Origin: Succinivibrionaceae bacterium
GTDB lineage: Bacteria; Pseudomonadota; Gammaproteobacteria; Enterobacterales; Succinivibrionaceae
Direction: 5' to 3'
DNA length: 50,979 nt
Assembly: GCA_019420905.1 (NCBI GenBank)
Contig: JAHZGH010000003.1
Location: forward strand, 36,222-87,200
Of the stretch, positions 8,236 to 17,391 are shown in pieces. Every line of letters begins with the position of its first letter. The stretch's first letter is position 1. Made by a program: the position numbers and the translations under genes. The notes beneath the pieces were generated by a model, which did not search any database, was not told the origin of the DNA, and saw only the letters and a program-made list of their open reading frames with translations.

Positions 8236-8763
8236 TTAATTTTTAGATTTATCTGATTTTAGTTCTTGCGGAATAAATGTGCTCCTTACGCGGCCACCTT
8301 GATTATTATTATTCGAGGCTTTTAGTTTTTGCGTTAGAGTGTTGTATTCAATTTTTTCTCCATTAACATGAGAATTATCTTGCCAAATAGTTGCACGACC
8401 AGTAAGCACAATTAAATTATCTTGAGGATAGTATTCGATACTAGATGATTGAGATCTGATAACCTTTCCATCATCCTGATCCTGTTTAAAAGTTGTAGGA
8501 TGGCCGAAGGTTTTAACACTTTTTAAAGATCCATTATCATTGCGTTTAATTTCGGCTTTATCAGCTTTTATTATAATTGATCCTTGAGTAGCTTCTACAT
8601 TTCCAGAAAAAACAGCTTTATTTTCTTTTAAATCAGCAAATTGTTCATTAGATACTATATTTATAGGCTGAGAACTGTCGGATTTTAAAGCGTAAGCATT
8701 AGTGAATATAAATAGGCAAATTAATGTAGCAAATTTAATTATTTTGAGGGTAATAAATAACAT
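8236..8763 (-). CDS. lptA: Periplasmic LPS transport protein LptA
   Basis: LptA polymerises into the periplasmic bridge that carries LPS from LptC to LptD. The 175-residue product begins with a signal peptide (MLFITLKIIKFATLICLFIFTNAYA). The OstA-type beta-jellyroll pattern follows (VFSGNVEATQGSIIIKADKAEI and a second ...VLTGRATIWQ). The ATG at 8763 was chosen over a GTG three codons upstream because AAGG lies about 8 nt before it. The gene starts 29 bp inside the end of lptC, suggesting translational coupling. Confidence 0.93.
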   Translation of the reverse strand: MLFITLKIIKFATLICLFIFTNAYALKSDSSQPINIVSNEQFADLKENKAVFSGNVEATQGSIIIKADKAEIKRNDNGSLKSVKTFGHPTTFKQDQDDGKVIRSQSSSIEYYPQDNLIVLTGRATIWQDNSHVNGEKIEYNTLTQKLKASNNNNQGGRVRSTFIPQELKSDKSKN

Positions 8764-9307
8764 GTGGTGCACCTTTATAGCTCATTGTATTATTGCGTAG
8801 GTCAGCAACAAAGTTAGTTCCGCTATTTATAAAGTTATGACCTGTAATTGTTACCTTATCTTTAGATGTAACGGTGTCATCAGTAAAATTATAAATAAGA
8901 TTGTTAGCGTTTATAATTTTTAAATTTGGATGATTAAAACCAGGATATAGCTTTACGTTACCAGTAACTATTGCTTGTTGATTAATGATAACTTCTCCCG
9001 TATCACCAGATAAATACCAACTTTCTGTTTGATTATTTTGAGTATAGCTGTAGCTTTTAATAATAGGAGTATTTAATTTAAGTTGCTTTTTTTTACTGTA
9101 ATATTCTACATTTTTAGCTTGCATATCATGTTTAATTAGACCCAATTCATCATAAATTTGGCCGTTAAAATTCTCTGCAGTAAATGTAGGCAATTTTGAA
9201 ATATCATTTACTGATGGCGTTTTTTGCATTTCAGCATATCTATAAATAGCGATTGATATGATTAGCAGGAAAATAGCAATAATAAATGACTTTAGTGTAA
9301 CAGTCAT
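8735..9307 (-). CDS. lptC: LPS export protein LptC
   Basis: LptC is the bitopic inner-membrane protein that hands LPS from LptB2FG to LptA. The 190-residue product has one N-terminal membrane segment (about residues 5-22) and then a periplasmic LptC/OstA-like beta domain (WYLSGDTGEVIINQQAIVTG). Its ATG overlaps the kdsC stop by 4 bases (ATGA), with a strong SD (GGAGGACC) just upstream. Position between kdsC and lptA supports the call, since LptC is weakly conserved. Confidence 0.92.
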   Translation of the reverse strand: MTVTLKSFIIAIFLLIISIAIYRYAEMQKTPSVNDISKLPTFTAENFNGQIYDELGLIKHDMQAKNVEYYSKKKQLKLNTPIIKSYSYTQNNQTESWYLSGDTGEVIINQQAIVTGNVKLYPGFNHPNLKIINANNLIYNFTDDTVTSKDKVTITGHNFINSGTNFVADLRNNTMSYKGAPHVIYYPQNN

Positions 9308-9858
9308 GCTAAAGGTCCTCCATCATAGTTTAATTTTTTCTGCGACATCATTATAAGATCGCAAAATTGCCGTATAGCACCATGTCCGCCTTTATAATCT
9401 AGAACAATATCAGAGATTTTCTTCATATAAGGATGAGCATCTTGCGGGCATGCAGTAATTCCTGCAATTTTGAACATGGATAAATCGTTTAAATCATCAC
9501 CGATGCAGGCACTATTTTTTATGTCAATATTTAATTTGTTACACAATTTTGTCAGGGCTGTTTTTTTATCCCATTCACCTTGAATTAAATAATTTAGCTT
9601 TAATTCCTGCATACGTCTTTCCATAAGAGGAGCGTTTCTTCCTGTAATAGCAGCACATATAACACCGCTTTTATTTAAATTATGCAAACCATAGCCATCT
9701 TTAGTGTAAAATTTTTTTAATTCAAGATTAGTGTTATCAAGATAAACTCCGCCATCAGTAATTGTTCCATCAACATCAAAAGCTAATAATTTGACTTTGG
9801 ATAATCTTGACATAATCTCAGAGTCTATATTGCCATAACAGGTTGTAATTACTGACAT
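9304..9858 (-). CDS. kdsC: 3-deoxy-D-manno-octulosonate 8-phosphate phosphatase KdsC
   Basis: KdsC hydrolyses KDO 8-phosphate to KDO for the lipid A inner core. The 184-residue HAD-family protein carries the nucleophile motif AFDVDGTITDGG (Asp28, Asp30), the Thr motif AAITGRNAP and the acidic pair GDDLNDLSM. There is no large cap domain, as expected for this tetrameric family. It heads the minus-strand lpt cluster with SD AAGGATCA. The isomerase kdsD, its usual neighbour, is absent; the mla operon lies divergently instead. Confidence 0.95.
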   Translation of the reverse strand: MSVITTCYGNIDSEIMSRLSKVKLLAFDVDGTITDGGVYLDNTNLELKKFYTKDGYGLHNLNKSGVICAAITGRNAPLMERRMQELKLNYLIQGEWDKKTALTKLCNKLNIDIKNSACIGDDLNDLSMFKIAGITACPQDAHPYMKKISDIVLDYKGGHGAIRQFCDLIMMSQKKLNYDGGPLA

Positions 9859-9905
9859 TTGGTGATCCTTTTTGTTTTTATTAAATATTGTGGTAATAAT
9901 TTTTA

Positions 9906-9911
9906 ATTATA
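9906..9911 (-). promoter_or_regulatory. Candidate -10 element for the kdsC-lpt-rpoN operon
   Basis: A perfect TATAAT reads on the minus strand 48 bases before the kdsC start. The hexamer 17 bp further up is a poor -35 (TAATTT), so the promoter may be weak or activator-dependent. Confidence 0.35.
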
Positions 9912-10116
9912 CCCTCTTTGCTTTAGCAAAATTATATAAAACAAAAAGGATTTAAAGATTGTTTAAAATATATAGTAACGATTAATAAAAAAACAGTTTA
10001 TTTATCAATAAAATTATACAAATTAACTAAATATCTAATACTTAATAACTTATAACTATAACTGCAGTTTTTTGATTATTTAGAATAATTACTTATTTTT
10101 TACAAAAAAATGTAAA

Positions 10117-10145
10117 TTGACTGTAAGCTAAATACTCTATATTAG
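10117..10145 (+). promoter_or_regulatory. Candidate sigma-70 promoter for the mla operon
   Basis: TTGACT (10117-10122), a 17-bp spacer and TATTAG (10140-10145) lie about 140 bp before mlaF. The -35 matches five of six consensus bases and the -10 four of six. Confidence 0.4.
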
Positions 10146-10281
10146 TTAAAGTATCTTTAGGGTATTATTAAGACTATATGATAGATTTTTTATGATTTAT
10201 AGCAAGTTTTAAGTTTTTTTATTAATTCTTGGATATATAGATTGTTGCATCTATTTTCGTTATATCCAAAGAGGAGATATA

Positions 10282-11070
10282 GTGGATAGTCTTATAAAAA
10301 TAAAGGATCTTTCATTTTCTTACAGTAATAAAAAGATTTATGAAGATCTTAATTTAGAGATTCCTCGAGGAAAAGTCACAGCTATTCTAGGGCCGTCAGG
10401 TACTGGTAAAACTACAGTATTACGTTTAATTGGAGCTCAATTGCATCCAGATAAAGGCGAGATATTATTTGATGGCATTAATATTCATGATTTAAATAGA
10501 GCTGACCTTTATCATCTTAGAAGACGTATGAGCATGCTCTTTCAAAGCGGAGCTTTATTTGCTGATATGAATGTTTATGACAATGTTGCTTTTCCTTTGA
10601 GAGAACATACTAAGTTAGATGAAGTATTAATTCGTGATATTGTTATGATGAAGCTTGAAGCTGTAGGTATGTTAGCTGCAGCAGATTTGTTTCCTGGCGA
10701 ATTGTCAGGAGGCATGTCAAGACGTGCGGCTTTAGCTAGAGCGATAGCATTAGATCCTGATTTAATAATGTATGATGAACCTTTTGTCGGTCAAGATCCG
10801 ATAACTAAGGGTGTTTTAGTTAAACTTATCGCTGATTTAAATTTATCTCTAGGTATTACATCAGTAGTAGTAACTCATGATGTTAAAGATATTTTAGAGG
10901 TAGCTCATTATGTCTATATTCTGTCTGAGACTAACGTGTTAGCTCATGGTAGTCCAGATGAAATTCGTAAAAGCCAAGATCCAAGAGTGATTCAGTTTAT
11001 TAACGGTGATTATGATGGCCCATATGCTTTTCATCTAAAAGGCAGCAGTAATTATCTTGAGGATTTATGA
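10282..11070 (+). CDS. mlaF: Phospholipid transport ATPase MlaF
   Basis: MlaF is the ATPase of the MlaFEDB complex that moves phospholipids between the inner membrane and MlaC to keep the outer membrane asymmetric. The 262-residue product has Walker A GPSGTGKTT, Q-loop LFQSGALF, signature LSGGMSRRAALARAI and Walker B MYDEPFVGQDP, the last two typical of MlaF. It starts with GTG after a strong SD (GAGGAG). The next gene overlaps by 4 bp. Confidence 0.96.
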   Translation: MDSLIKIKDLSFSYSNKKIYEDLNLEIPRGKVTAILGPSGTGKTTVLRLIGAQLHPDKGEILFDGINIHDLNRADLYHLRRRMSMLFQSGALFADMNVYDNVAFPLREHTKLDEVLIRDIVMMKLEAVGMLAAADLFPGELSGGMSRRAALARAIALDPDLIMYDEPFVGQDPITKGVLVKLIADLNLSLGITSVVVTHDVKDILEVAHYVYILSETNVLAHGSPDEIRKSQDPRVIQFINGDYDGPYAFHLKGSSNYLEDL

Positions 11071-11846
11071 TTATAAGTTCAGTTTTAGGTATTTTAGGCA
11101 GGTGGGGGTTATGTAAGCTTGCGGCATTAGGCAGATCTGCAATTATGCTTTTTCATGCTATTTTTTGTATACCAAGACTTACAAAAAGTTTCCCCTTACT
11201 GATTGTTCAAATCAATTTTGTTGGAGTGCAATCGATCATTATTATTATAGTATCAGGACTGTTTATAGGAATGGTCTTAGGATTGCAGGGATTTAATATC
11301 TTAAAAGATTTTATGGCTACAGGTTCTTTAGGAACTTTAGTCGCACTAGCCATTATTAGAGAATTAGGACCAGTAGTTACAGCTCTTTTATATGCCGGTA
11401 GAGCTGGTTCTGCTTTAACAGCTGAAATAGGCCAGCTAAAAGCATCAGAACAATTGTCAGCTATGGAAATGATGGCTGTTGACCCTTTACGTCGGATAAT
11501 CGCGCCGCGTTTTTGGGCCGGGATTATTAGTATGCCGATTTTATCCGTATTATTTTGTTTAATAGGCATCTATGGGGGCAAATTTGTTGGGGTTGATTGG
11601 TTAGGCCTTGATGATGGTAATTATTGGTCGGTTATGCAAGCTAGTGTTGATTTTAGTGCCGATATTATTCCAATGTTTATAAAGGCTATTGTTTTTGGCT
11701 TAGTATGTACTTGGATTGCTATTTTTAATGGTTATGACTGTCATCCTACATCTGTAGGAATAAGCGCTGCTACTACAGCAACAGTAGTGCAATCTTCATT
11801 AGCTGTTTTAGGCCTTGATTTTGTATTAACAGCAGTAATGTTTTAG
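11067..11846 (+). CDS. mlaE: Phospholipid transport permease MlaE
   Basis: MlaE is the inner-membrane permease of the MlaFEDB complex. The 259-residue protein has several hydrophobic segments and the family stretch LGTLVALAIIRELGPVVTALLYAGRAGSALTAEIG-like core (seen from about residue 90) followed by EQLSAMEMMAVDP. It overlaps mlaF by ATGA and leads into mlaD after 8 bp. Confidence 0.96.
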   Translation: MIISSVLGILGRWGLCKLAALGRSAIMLFHAIFCIPRLTKSFPLLIVQINFVGVQSIIIIIVSGLFIGMVLGLQGFNILKDFMATGSLGTLVALAIIRELGPVVTALLYAGRAGSALTAEIGQLKASEQLSAMEMMAVDPLRRIIAPRFWAGIISMPILSVLFCLIGIYGGKFVGVDWLGLDDGNYWSVMQASVDFSADIIPMFIKAIVFGLVCTWIAIFNGYDCHPTSVGISAATTATVVQSSLAVLGLDFVLTAVMF

Positions 11847-11854
11847 GTAATTTT

Positions 11855-12364
11855 ATGAAATATTTAAAAGCAGAAATTTATGTCGGCATTTTTATGCTGT
11901 TAGGTATTATCTCTAGCGTGATTATGGCCTTAAAGGTAGCTGGATTGGTTTTAGATAGTAGTACCACTACATATACATTGCATGCGTCTTTTGAAAATAT
12001 TGGTTCCTTAAGAGTTAGAGCTCCAGTTCGCATTGGGGGTGTTACCATAGGTAGAGTTGAAAATATTAGCTTAGATGCCGCTACTTTAACTCCTATTGTG
12101 GATATGGCTATTGAATCTAAATACAATACTATTTCAAGTGAATCTAAAGCATCAATTCAAACAGCTGGTCTTATTGGAGAGCAGTATATTTCTATTACTC
12201 CAGGCTTTTATGATGAAGATCTAGGAACTACATATTTGAAAGATGGAGATAGTTTTACAGATACAGGTTCAGCAGTCGTTTTAGAAGAGTTATTGGGTAA
12301 ATTTCTTTATAATACAGGTTCTAGCACTGATTCTTCAAGTAAAGACGAAATTTCAGCTCAGTAA
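11855..12364 (+). CDS. mlaD: Phospholipid transport MCE-domain protein MlaD
   Basis: MlaD is a membrane-anchored MCE protein whose hexameric ring channels lipids to MlaC. The 169-residue product has an N-terminal membrane helix (about residues 9-29). The MCE domain follows, with YTLHASFENIGSLRVRAPVRI and GVTIGRVENISL, then the conserved LIGEQYISITPG. The Ser/Thr-rich C-terminus is typical. Confidence 0.96.
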   Translation: MKYLKAEIYVGIFMLLGIISSVIMALKVAGLVLDSSTTTYTLHASFENIGSLRVRAPVRIGGVTIGRVENISLDAATLTPIVDMAIESKYNTISSESKASIQTAGLIGEQYISITPGFYDEDLGTTYLKDGDSFTDTGSAVVLEELLGKFLYNTGSSTDSSSKDEISAQ

Positions 12365-12376
12365 AGGAGACTTTTT

Positions 12377-12994
12377 ATGAAAAAGATATTTGGAGTTTGT
12401 TTATTTGCTTTAATGTCTTTTATATCTGTATCAGCTTATGCTTTAGCAGATATGAGTAATCCTTATAAATTAGCATCAGAAGTAGCAACTCAAACAGTTA
12501 ATGAATTAAAAAATAATAGAGATAAGCTTTCTGACAAAGAATTTGCAAGAAACCTTGTTGAAAAAGAACTAATGCCGTATGTAGATATTACTTATGCGTC
12601 GTATAAAGTTATTGGTACTGAGCTTAAGAAAACCTCTAAAGAGGAGCGTGAGGCTTTTACTAAGGCTTTTAGAGAGTATATGGTAATGTCACTTACTGAT
12701 GTTTTAAGTAAATATGTAAATCAGGAGGTTATAGCAGATTCAGAAAAGCCTCTTGCTAAAGATGCAACGATTGTTTCAGTAAAATTTATTATTCGTGAAA
12801 CTGGCAAGCAAGATTTGTCTTTAGTTCTAAAAATGCGTTTGAATAAGAAAACATCAGAATGGAAGGTATTTGATCTTATAGGAGAAAATATTAGTATTTT
12901 AGATGCTAAATCAAGCGAAATTTCTCCTATTATTAAATCTAAAGGAATTCAGGCTGCCATAGAAGCTTTAAAAAATATAAAGCCGGAAATTTAA
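12377..12994 (+). CDS. mlaC: Periplasmic phospholipid carrier MlaC
   Basis: MlaC shuttles phospholipids across the periplasm between MlaA at the outer membrane and MlaFEDB. The 205-residue product starts with a signal peptide (MKKIFGVCLFALMSFISVSAYALA). It shows the MlaC/Tol_Tol_Ttg2 pattern (ELMPYVDITYASYKVIG, then FTKAFREYMVMSLTDVLSKY). A strong SD (AAAGGAG) precedes it. Confidence 0.95.
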   Translation: MKKIFGVCLFALMSFISVSAYALADMSNPYKLASEVATQTVNELKNNRDKLSDKEFARNLVEKELMPYVDITYASYKVIGTELKKTSKEEREAFTKAFREYMVMSLTDVLSKYVNQEVIADSEKPLAKDATIVSVKFIIRETGKQDLSLVLKMRLNKKTSEWKVFDLIGENISILDAKSSEISPIIKSKGIQAAIEALKNIKPEI

Positions 12995-12995
12995 T

Positions 12996-13247
12996 ATGGA
13001 AGATATTACTTCAATGACTTATGAAAGCGTGCCTGAATTATGGGATCGACGTGGAGAGATTTTTAAAAATACGGAGATAGATTTATCTTCGGTTCGTAAT
13101 ATCGATTCGGCAGGCATTGCTTTTTTAGTACAATGGTCAAAAGCATTAAATGGAAGAAAACTAAAGATAAAAAATCCTCCATTAGCAGCTACTAATTTGA
13201 TTGCTACTTTTGTGTTAGCCTCTCTATTTGAGATAGAGAATAGTTAG
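12996..13247 (+). CDS. mlaB: STAS-domain protein MlaB
   Basis: MlaB is the small STAS-domain subunit that binds MlaF and is needed for stable MlaFEDB activity. The 83-residue product is a bare STAS domain with the typical IDLSSVRNIDSAGIAFLVQW core. It starts one base after the mlaC stop and completes the mlaFEDCB set. Confidence 0.92.
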   Translation: MEDITSMTYESVPELWDRRGEIFKNTEIDLSSVRNIDSAGIAFLVQWSKALNGRKLKIKNPPLAATNLIATFVLASLFEIENS

Positions 13248-13259
13248 AGAAATTTTATA

Positions 13260-13814
13260 ATGGAACAACATTTTGAAGGTTTTGACGCTTCACCAGAGGA
13301 AGAAAGTCGTTCTGCTCGTAAACGTGAGGCACAAGCAATTCGCAAACTTGTAGAGGAAGTCGCTAATTTAGGTCAACAAAGCTTTAACTCTTTGCGTATC
13401 GAAGATGATGTTAAAGAAGCTTTATTAGTAGCTAGAAAGTTAAGAATTCACAGCGATGAGCGTCGTCGTCAATTACAATATGTTGCTAGATTACAAAGGG
13501 GCTACCCTGATTCTGATTTAGAGCAACAATTAAGGTCTTTAGGAGCCTCATCTAAGGTTGATCCTAAAACAATGAAGCTTGAAAAGCTGAGACAGAATTT
13601 AATTGATAATGGAAAATCTGCAATAGATGCATTCTGTTCTTTAATTATTGATACTGATCGCAATAAGCTTCGTACTTTAGTAAAAAAAGCCAGTGATGAA
13701 TTAAAAATTGAATCTGATGTGCAGTTACCTAAACCAGCATCTAGAGCTTTATATAGATTTTTAAAAGCTGAATTTGAGCGTACCGGTATAGAAATACCGG
13801 TTCGCTTAGTTTAG
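13260..13814 (+). CDS. darP: Ribosome-associated protein DarP (YjgA, DUF615)
   Basis: DarP (YjgA) binds late 50S precursors and helps the peptidyl-transferase centre mature. The 184-residue charged, helical protein matches the DUF615 pattern: ESRSARKREAQAIRKLVEEV near the start, RRRQLQYVARLQR, and near the end RNKLRTLVKKA and KPASRALYRFLK. In E. coli yjgA lies next to pmbA. Here it ends the mla operon, 12 bp after mlaB. Its stop codon overlaps that of the convergent tldD by 4 bp. Confidence 0.92.
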   Translation: MEQHFEGFDASPEEESRSARKREAQAIRKLVEEVANLGQQSFNSLRIEDDVKEALLVARKLRIHSDERRRQLQYVARLQRGYPDSDLEQQLRSLGASSKVDPKTMKLEKLRQNLIDNGKSAIDAFCSLIIDTDRNKLRTLVKKASDELKIESDVQLPKPASRALYRFLKAEFERTGIEIPVRLV

Positions 13815-15253
13815 GCTTCAGAACCACCTACAGTAATAGCATCAATTTTTAATGTAGGTTGACCGATGCCAACAGGTATCGATTGACCTGCTTTGCCGCA
13901 AGTTCCGATACCATCATCAAACTTTAAATCATTGCCTACCATAGATACCTGAGACATTGTTTCAGGACCATTTCCGATTAAAGTTGCTCCTTTTATTGGT
14001 GTACTAATTTTACCATCTTCGATTAAGTAGGCTTCAGAAGTTGAAAAGACAAATTTGCCTGATGTAATATCTACTTGTCCTCCATTGAAATTAACGGCGT
14101 AAATACCTTTTTTTACACTTCTTATAATTTCTTCTTTATCGTAATTACCAGGTAACATATAAGTATTTGTCATGCGTGGTAAAGGTAAACAGTTATAGCT
14201 TTCGCGTCGGCCATTGCCAGTAGGAGTCATTCCCATAAGTTTGGCATTTTGTTTATCCTGCATATATCCTTTTAAAATGCCGTTTTCTATAAGTACATTA
14301 TGCTGACTTGTTGTGCCTTCATCGTCATATGTTAGAGAACCTCGACGTTTAGGAAGAGTGCCATCATCAACGATAGTACAGGCACTGGAAGCTACCTTTT
14401 CGCCGATACGTCCTGTAAATGTTGATGTTTTGGTTCGATTAAAATCCCCCTCTAAACCATGACCTACTGCTTCATGAATTAGAACTCCTGGCCAGCCAGA
14501 ACCTAAAACTACAGGCATAGTTCCGGCTGGAGCATTGATAGCTTCTAAGTTTAAAGATCCAATACGTAAAGCTTCATCTGCAAGCTTGATGACTTTATCA
14601 TTTTGTAAAAGTTCTGGAAGCATGATAGCTCCTCCAGAAGCAACAAAACCCATTTCTCGGCGGTTGCCTTGTTTTAGAACTAAATTAATAACAATTTGTA
14701 CAATAGGTTTTATATCGCAAGTCATATATCCTTCTGTAGTCATGGTAAGGGAGACCTTATGACTACAAGATAAACTTGCCATTACTTGTATGACACGAGG
14801 ATCTTTACTGCGAGCGTAAGAATCAATTTTTTCTAATATGGCTACTTTTTCTTCTCTTTTTAGGGAAAAAATAGGATTTTCTGGAGAGTAAAGTGGTGTT
14901 TTAGATAAAGAATGTATGTTTATATTAACTGCATTACATTTTTGTCCAGAACCTATAGTTTTCGCTGCTTTGCAAGCTTCAAGTAAGGAATATTCATCCA
15001 CTATATCACTGTAAGCAAAGCCTGTTTTAGCTCCGCAAATAGCTCTTACACCTACACCTTTACTGATATCAAAAGATCCGCCTTTTACAATACCGTCTTC
15101 AAGAGAGAAGCTTTCATCTTGAGATAATTCAAAATATATATCTCCCCAGTCAATATTTTTGGAGGAAAGATTTTTTATTGCTTGTTCTAACACGGTCAGA
15201 TTGATATTACTGCTGTGCCATAACAGTTTTTGTGCTTTTTCTAGATTATTCAT
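13811..15253 (-). CDS. tldD: Metalloprotease subunit TldD
   Basis: TldD is the zinc-binding half of the TldD/TldE (PmbA) protease, which acts on unfolded peptides, modified peptides such as microcin precursors, and the CcdA antitoxin. The 480-residue product has the zinc motif HEAVGH at residues 260-265, followed by GLEGDFNR, and a C-terminal GGSEA. It overlaps the upstream maf gene by 8 bp. In E. coli rng and yhdP separate maf and tldD; they are missing here. Its partner pmbA is about 15 kb away at 30452. Confidence 0.96.
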   Translation of the reverse strand: MNNLEKAQKLLWHSSNINLTVLEQAIKNLSSKNIDWGDIYFELSQDESFSLEDGIVKGGSFDISKGVGVRAICGAKTGFAYSDIVDEYSLLEACKAAKTIGSGQKCNAVNINIHSLSKTPLYSPENPIFSLKREEKVAILEKIDSYARSKDPRVIQVMASLSCSHKVSLTMTTEGYMTCDIKPIVQIVINLVLKQGNRREMGFVASGGAIMLPELLQNDKVIKLADEALRIGSLNLEAINAPAGTMPVVLGSGWPGVLIHEAVGHGLEGDFNRTKTSTFTGRIGEKVASSACTIVDDGTLPKRRGSLTYDDEGTTSQHNVLIENGILKGYMQDKQNAKLMGMTPTGNGRRESYNCLPLPRMTNTYMLPGNYDKEEIIRSVKKGIYAVNFNGGQVDITSGKFVFSTSEAYLIEDGKISTPIKGATLIGNGPETMSQVSMVGNDLKFDDGIGTCGKAGQSIPVGIGQPTLKIDAITVGGSEA

Positions 15254-15839
15254 TTTTAGAAGCCTGTATGAACTTAGGTGTTATGCCAAATTTTGCCAGC
15301 AGAATACGAATAGTACAAATAGGTAATCCAATGACTGTATTCAAATCACCATTGATTTTTTGTATAAACATTGCTGCAAGCCCCTGAATACCATAAGCTC
15401 CAGCTTTATCATCTCCTTCACCGGAACTTATATAAGCTGTGATTAATTCGTCACTAATTGAAGCAAATGTTACTTCTGTACGTTCAATTCCATGATAACT
15501 AATATTGCCTTTTTGTACGGTATAACCTGTGAATACTTCATGAGTTTTTCCTGATAATTTTTTGAGCATAAGCTTTGCTTCATTTCTATTACGAGGTTTA
15601 CCTAAAATCTCATTATTTAAAACTACGATTGTATCTGCAGCAATAACAATATCTTCTGGATATTGATTTGCAATAGTTTGTGCTTTAAGTTTAGATAAGC
15701 GTTTTACGAGTTCTTTAGGAGCTTCATCTTTAAGTCTGCTTTCATCAATATTCGGAACAATGATTCTGAATTTTAGACCTAAGCGCTTCATAAAATCTTT
15801 GCGTCTAGGAGATCCTGAGGCTAATATAATTTCATTCAT
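15246..15839 (-). CDS. maf: Maf-like nucleoside triphosphate pyrophosphatase (YhdE type)
   Basis: Maf/YhdE hydrolyses dTTP, UTP and modified pyrimidine nucleotides to monophosphates, a pool-sanitising role. The 197-residue product has ASGSPRR at residues 7-13, the catalytic AADT (Asp69), and the YhdE-type DKAGAYGIQGLAAMFIQKI. Its ATG overlaps the mreD stop by 4 bases, and it lies at the end of mreBCD as in many proteobacteria. Confidence 0.94.
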   Translation of the reverse strand: MNEIILASGSPRRKDFMKRLGLKFRIIVPNIDESRLKDEAPKELVKRLSKLKAQTIANQYPEDIVIAADTIVVLNNEILGKPRNRNEAKLMLKKLSGKTHEVFTGYTVQKGNISYHGIERTEVTFASISDELITAYISSGEGDDKAGAYGIQGLAAMFIQKINGDLNTVIGLPICTIRILLAKFGITPKFIQASKNE

Positions 15840-16354
15840 AAATCTTTTTTTTCCTCATTTATGGAAATAGAAAAAGTTTGAGCCAAAATTAAGCATAAGA
15901 ACTTTACTAAAGGCCATAAAATTGCAGTGAATAAAGCTGGAAGGATAAAATTAACCTCGTAGTAACTTTGGCCAATAATATGTTCAAGCCAATAGGCTAT
16001 GACATTAATAATTAGATTTATAATGCCAATAATTATGGCTTGTTGCCAAAAAACATATAATTTAAAACGTTTAAATTGAGAAGAGATTATATAGACATGT
16101 GCAGCGCAAATAAGAGCATTGATTCCTAAAGGGGCTCCGCTTAAAAGATCTAAAATTAAACCTATAAGAAAAGCTGTTTCAATTCCAAATTTAAAACGTT
16201 CTAATGTTGTAAAAAATATTAAAATTAAAGCTAAGAGACTTGGGCGATTTTCCATCATAAAGTTGGATAAATGAACTATTTGGAAAATTAAAGCTATTAA
16301 AACTAATGGGATAAAGATAAATATTAGTGAACGACCATGTTCTTTCGTAACCAT
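15836..16354 (-). CDS. mreD: Rod shape-determining membrane protein MreD
   Basis: MreD is a polytopic inner-membrane protein of the elongasome, working with MreC, RodA and PBP2. The 172-residue product is nearly all hydrophobic, with about five to six membrane segments and the family stretch DLLSGAPLGINALI. It follows mreC by 15 bp. Confidence 0.93.
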   Translation of the reverse strand: MVTKEHGRSLIFIFIPLVLIALIFQIVHLSNFMMENRPSLLALILIFFTTLERFKFGIETAFLIGLILDLLSGAPLGINALICAAHVYIISSQFKRFKLYVFWQQAIIIGIINLIINVIAYWLEHIIGQSYYEVNFILPALFTAILWPLVKFLCLILAQTFSISINEEKKDL

Positions 16355-16369
16355 AGCTAGTCTCTATTT

Positions 16370-17335
16370 TTATTTATTATGAATTTTACTGTTCTGAAGT
16401 TCAGGTGTGCGAGATAGTGATTCTATTAGGTTTTTTATTTTTTCTTGGCGAAGAATATGTTTACTATCAGAACGTTGTTTACTAATAATATTATTTTCGT
16501 TATTTTCACTATCTATGCCTTGATACCAATATAGCAATACATAGCGCATAGTATCAGTATCGACTATAGGCTTTGCTTTAATGTTTGCAAAAGGCTGGGC
16601 ATCAGAAAAGCCTACGGAAGTGACTGTTGCTACAGGATACCCGGAAGGATATACCCCTCCTAAGCCAGACGTAACTAATAGATCTCCAACTTTTATATCA
16701 GCGCTGCGAGGTACATTATTTACAGTTAGTTCGTCATGTACGCCGGTGCCTGTAGTTATAGCTCTAATATTAGTGCGACTGCATAAAACAGGAACAGAAC
16801 AATTCGGATCGCTTATAAGAAGAACTCTGGAAAAACCGTAGTTTAAAGAATAGACTTGTCCTACAAGACCAGTACCTGAAATTACAGGCATGCCCTCGTA
16901 TACGCCTGATTTAGAACCGCGATTTATAACTACTCTCCTTAGGTATGGATTAGAATCAACATCAATTACTTCTGCAACTAAGCGTTTAGTAGCATCAGCA
17001 GATGGTGAGTTTAGTAGACGTCTTAAAGCTTCATTTTCTGCTTCTAATGATTGTATACGCATGATATCTGCGCGCTGTAAAAAATTTTCTGCAGAAAGTC
17101 TTTCATTTTCTTCTATAAGTTCACTGCGGCTTTTAAATTGTGATGATACAAATTTAGATACTGAGCGTGGAGCATCTGCAAAGACCATCAATGGATATAA
17201 AGATGATTCTATATAGTATCGAAAATCACTTAAAGCTCTAGATCTCATGTCTATAGCCATTATGGCTAAAGATATAAAAAAGATAGCAGCAAAGCGAAGA
17301 TGAATAAACAGGCTAGGTTGATCTGGCTTATTCAA
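16370..17335 (-). CDS. mreC: Rod shape-determining protein MreC
   Basis: MreC is the bitopic periplasmic scaffold of the elongasome that activates PBP2. The 321-residue product has an N-terminal membrane helix (about 11-27), a coiled coil (about 68-108) and the MreC beta domain (VVINRGSKSGVYEGMPVISGTGLVGQV-like from about 132). It begins with TTG: there is no ATG or GTG before the membrane helix, and the SD is weak (CGGAT). A hairpin in the mreB-mreC gap may adjust its level below that of MreB. Confidence 0.94.
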   Translation of the reverse strand: MNKPDQPSLFIHLRFAAIFFISLAIMAIDMRSRALSDFRYYIESSLYPLMVFADAPRSVSKFVSSQFKSRSELIEENERLSAENFLQRADIMRIQSLEAENEALRRLLNSPSADATKRLVAEVIDVDSNPYLRRVVINRGSKSGVYEGMPVISGTGLVGQVYSLNYGFSRVLLISDPNCSVPVLCSRTNIRAITTGTGVHDELTVNNVPRSADIKVGDLLVTSGLGGVYPSGYPVATVTSVGFSDAQPFANIKAKPIVDTDTMRYVLLYWYQGIDSENNENNIISKQRSDSKHILRQEKIKNLIESLSRTPELQNSKIHNK

Positions 17336-17359
17336 AATTAGATCCGATTATGAAGAGAG

Positions 17360-17381
17360 GATCTGCCTTTACAGGCAGATC
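17360..17381 (-). other. Intercistronic hairpin between mreB and mreC
   Basis: GATCTGCCT (17360-17368) and AGGCAGATC (17373-17381) form a perfect 9-bp stem with a 4-nt loop. No T-run follows on the minus strand, so an RNA-stability or partial pause element fits better than a full terminator. Confidence 0.6.
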
Positions 17382-17391
17382 TTAGATGATT

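Larger units (their letters stand above)
9859..10281. other. Divergent control region between kdsC and mlaF
   Basis: These 423 bp separate the two divergent operons and hold no gene. I see one candidate promoter for each direction (listed separately). The middle is an A/T-rich stretch without clear operators. Confidence 0.6.
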
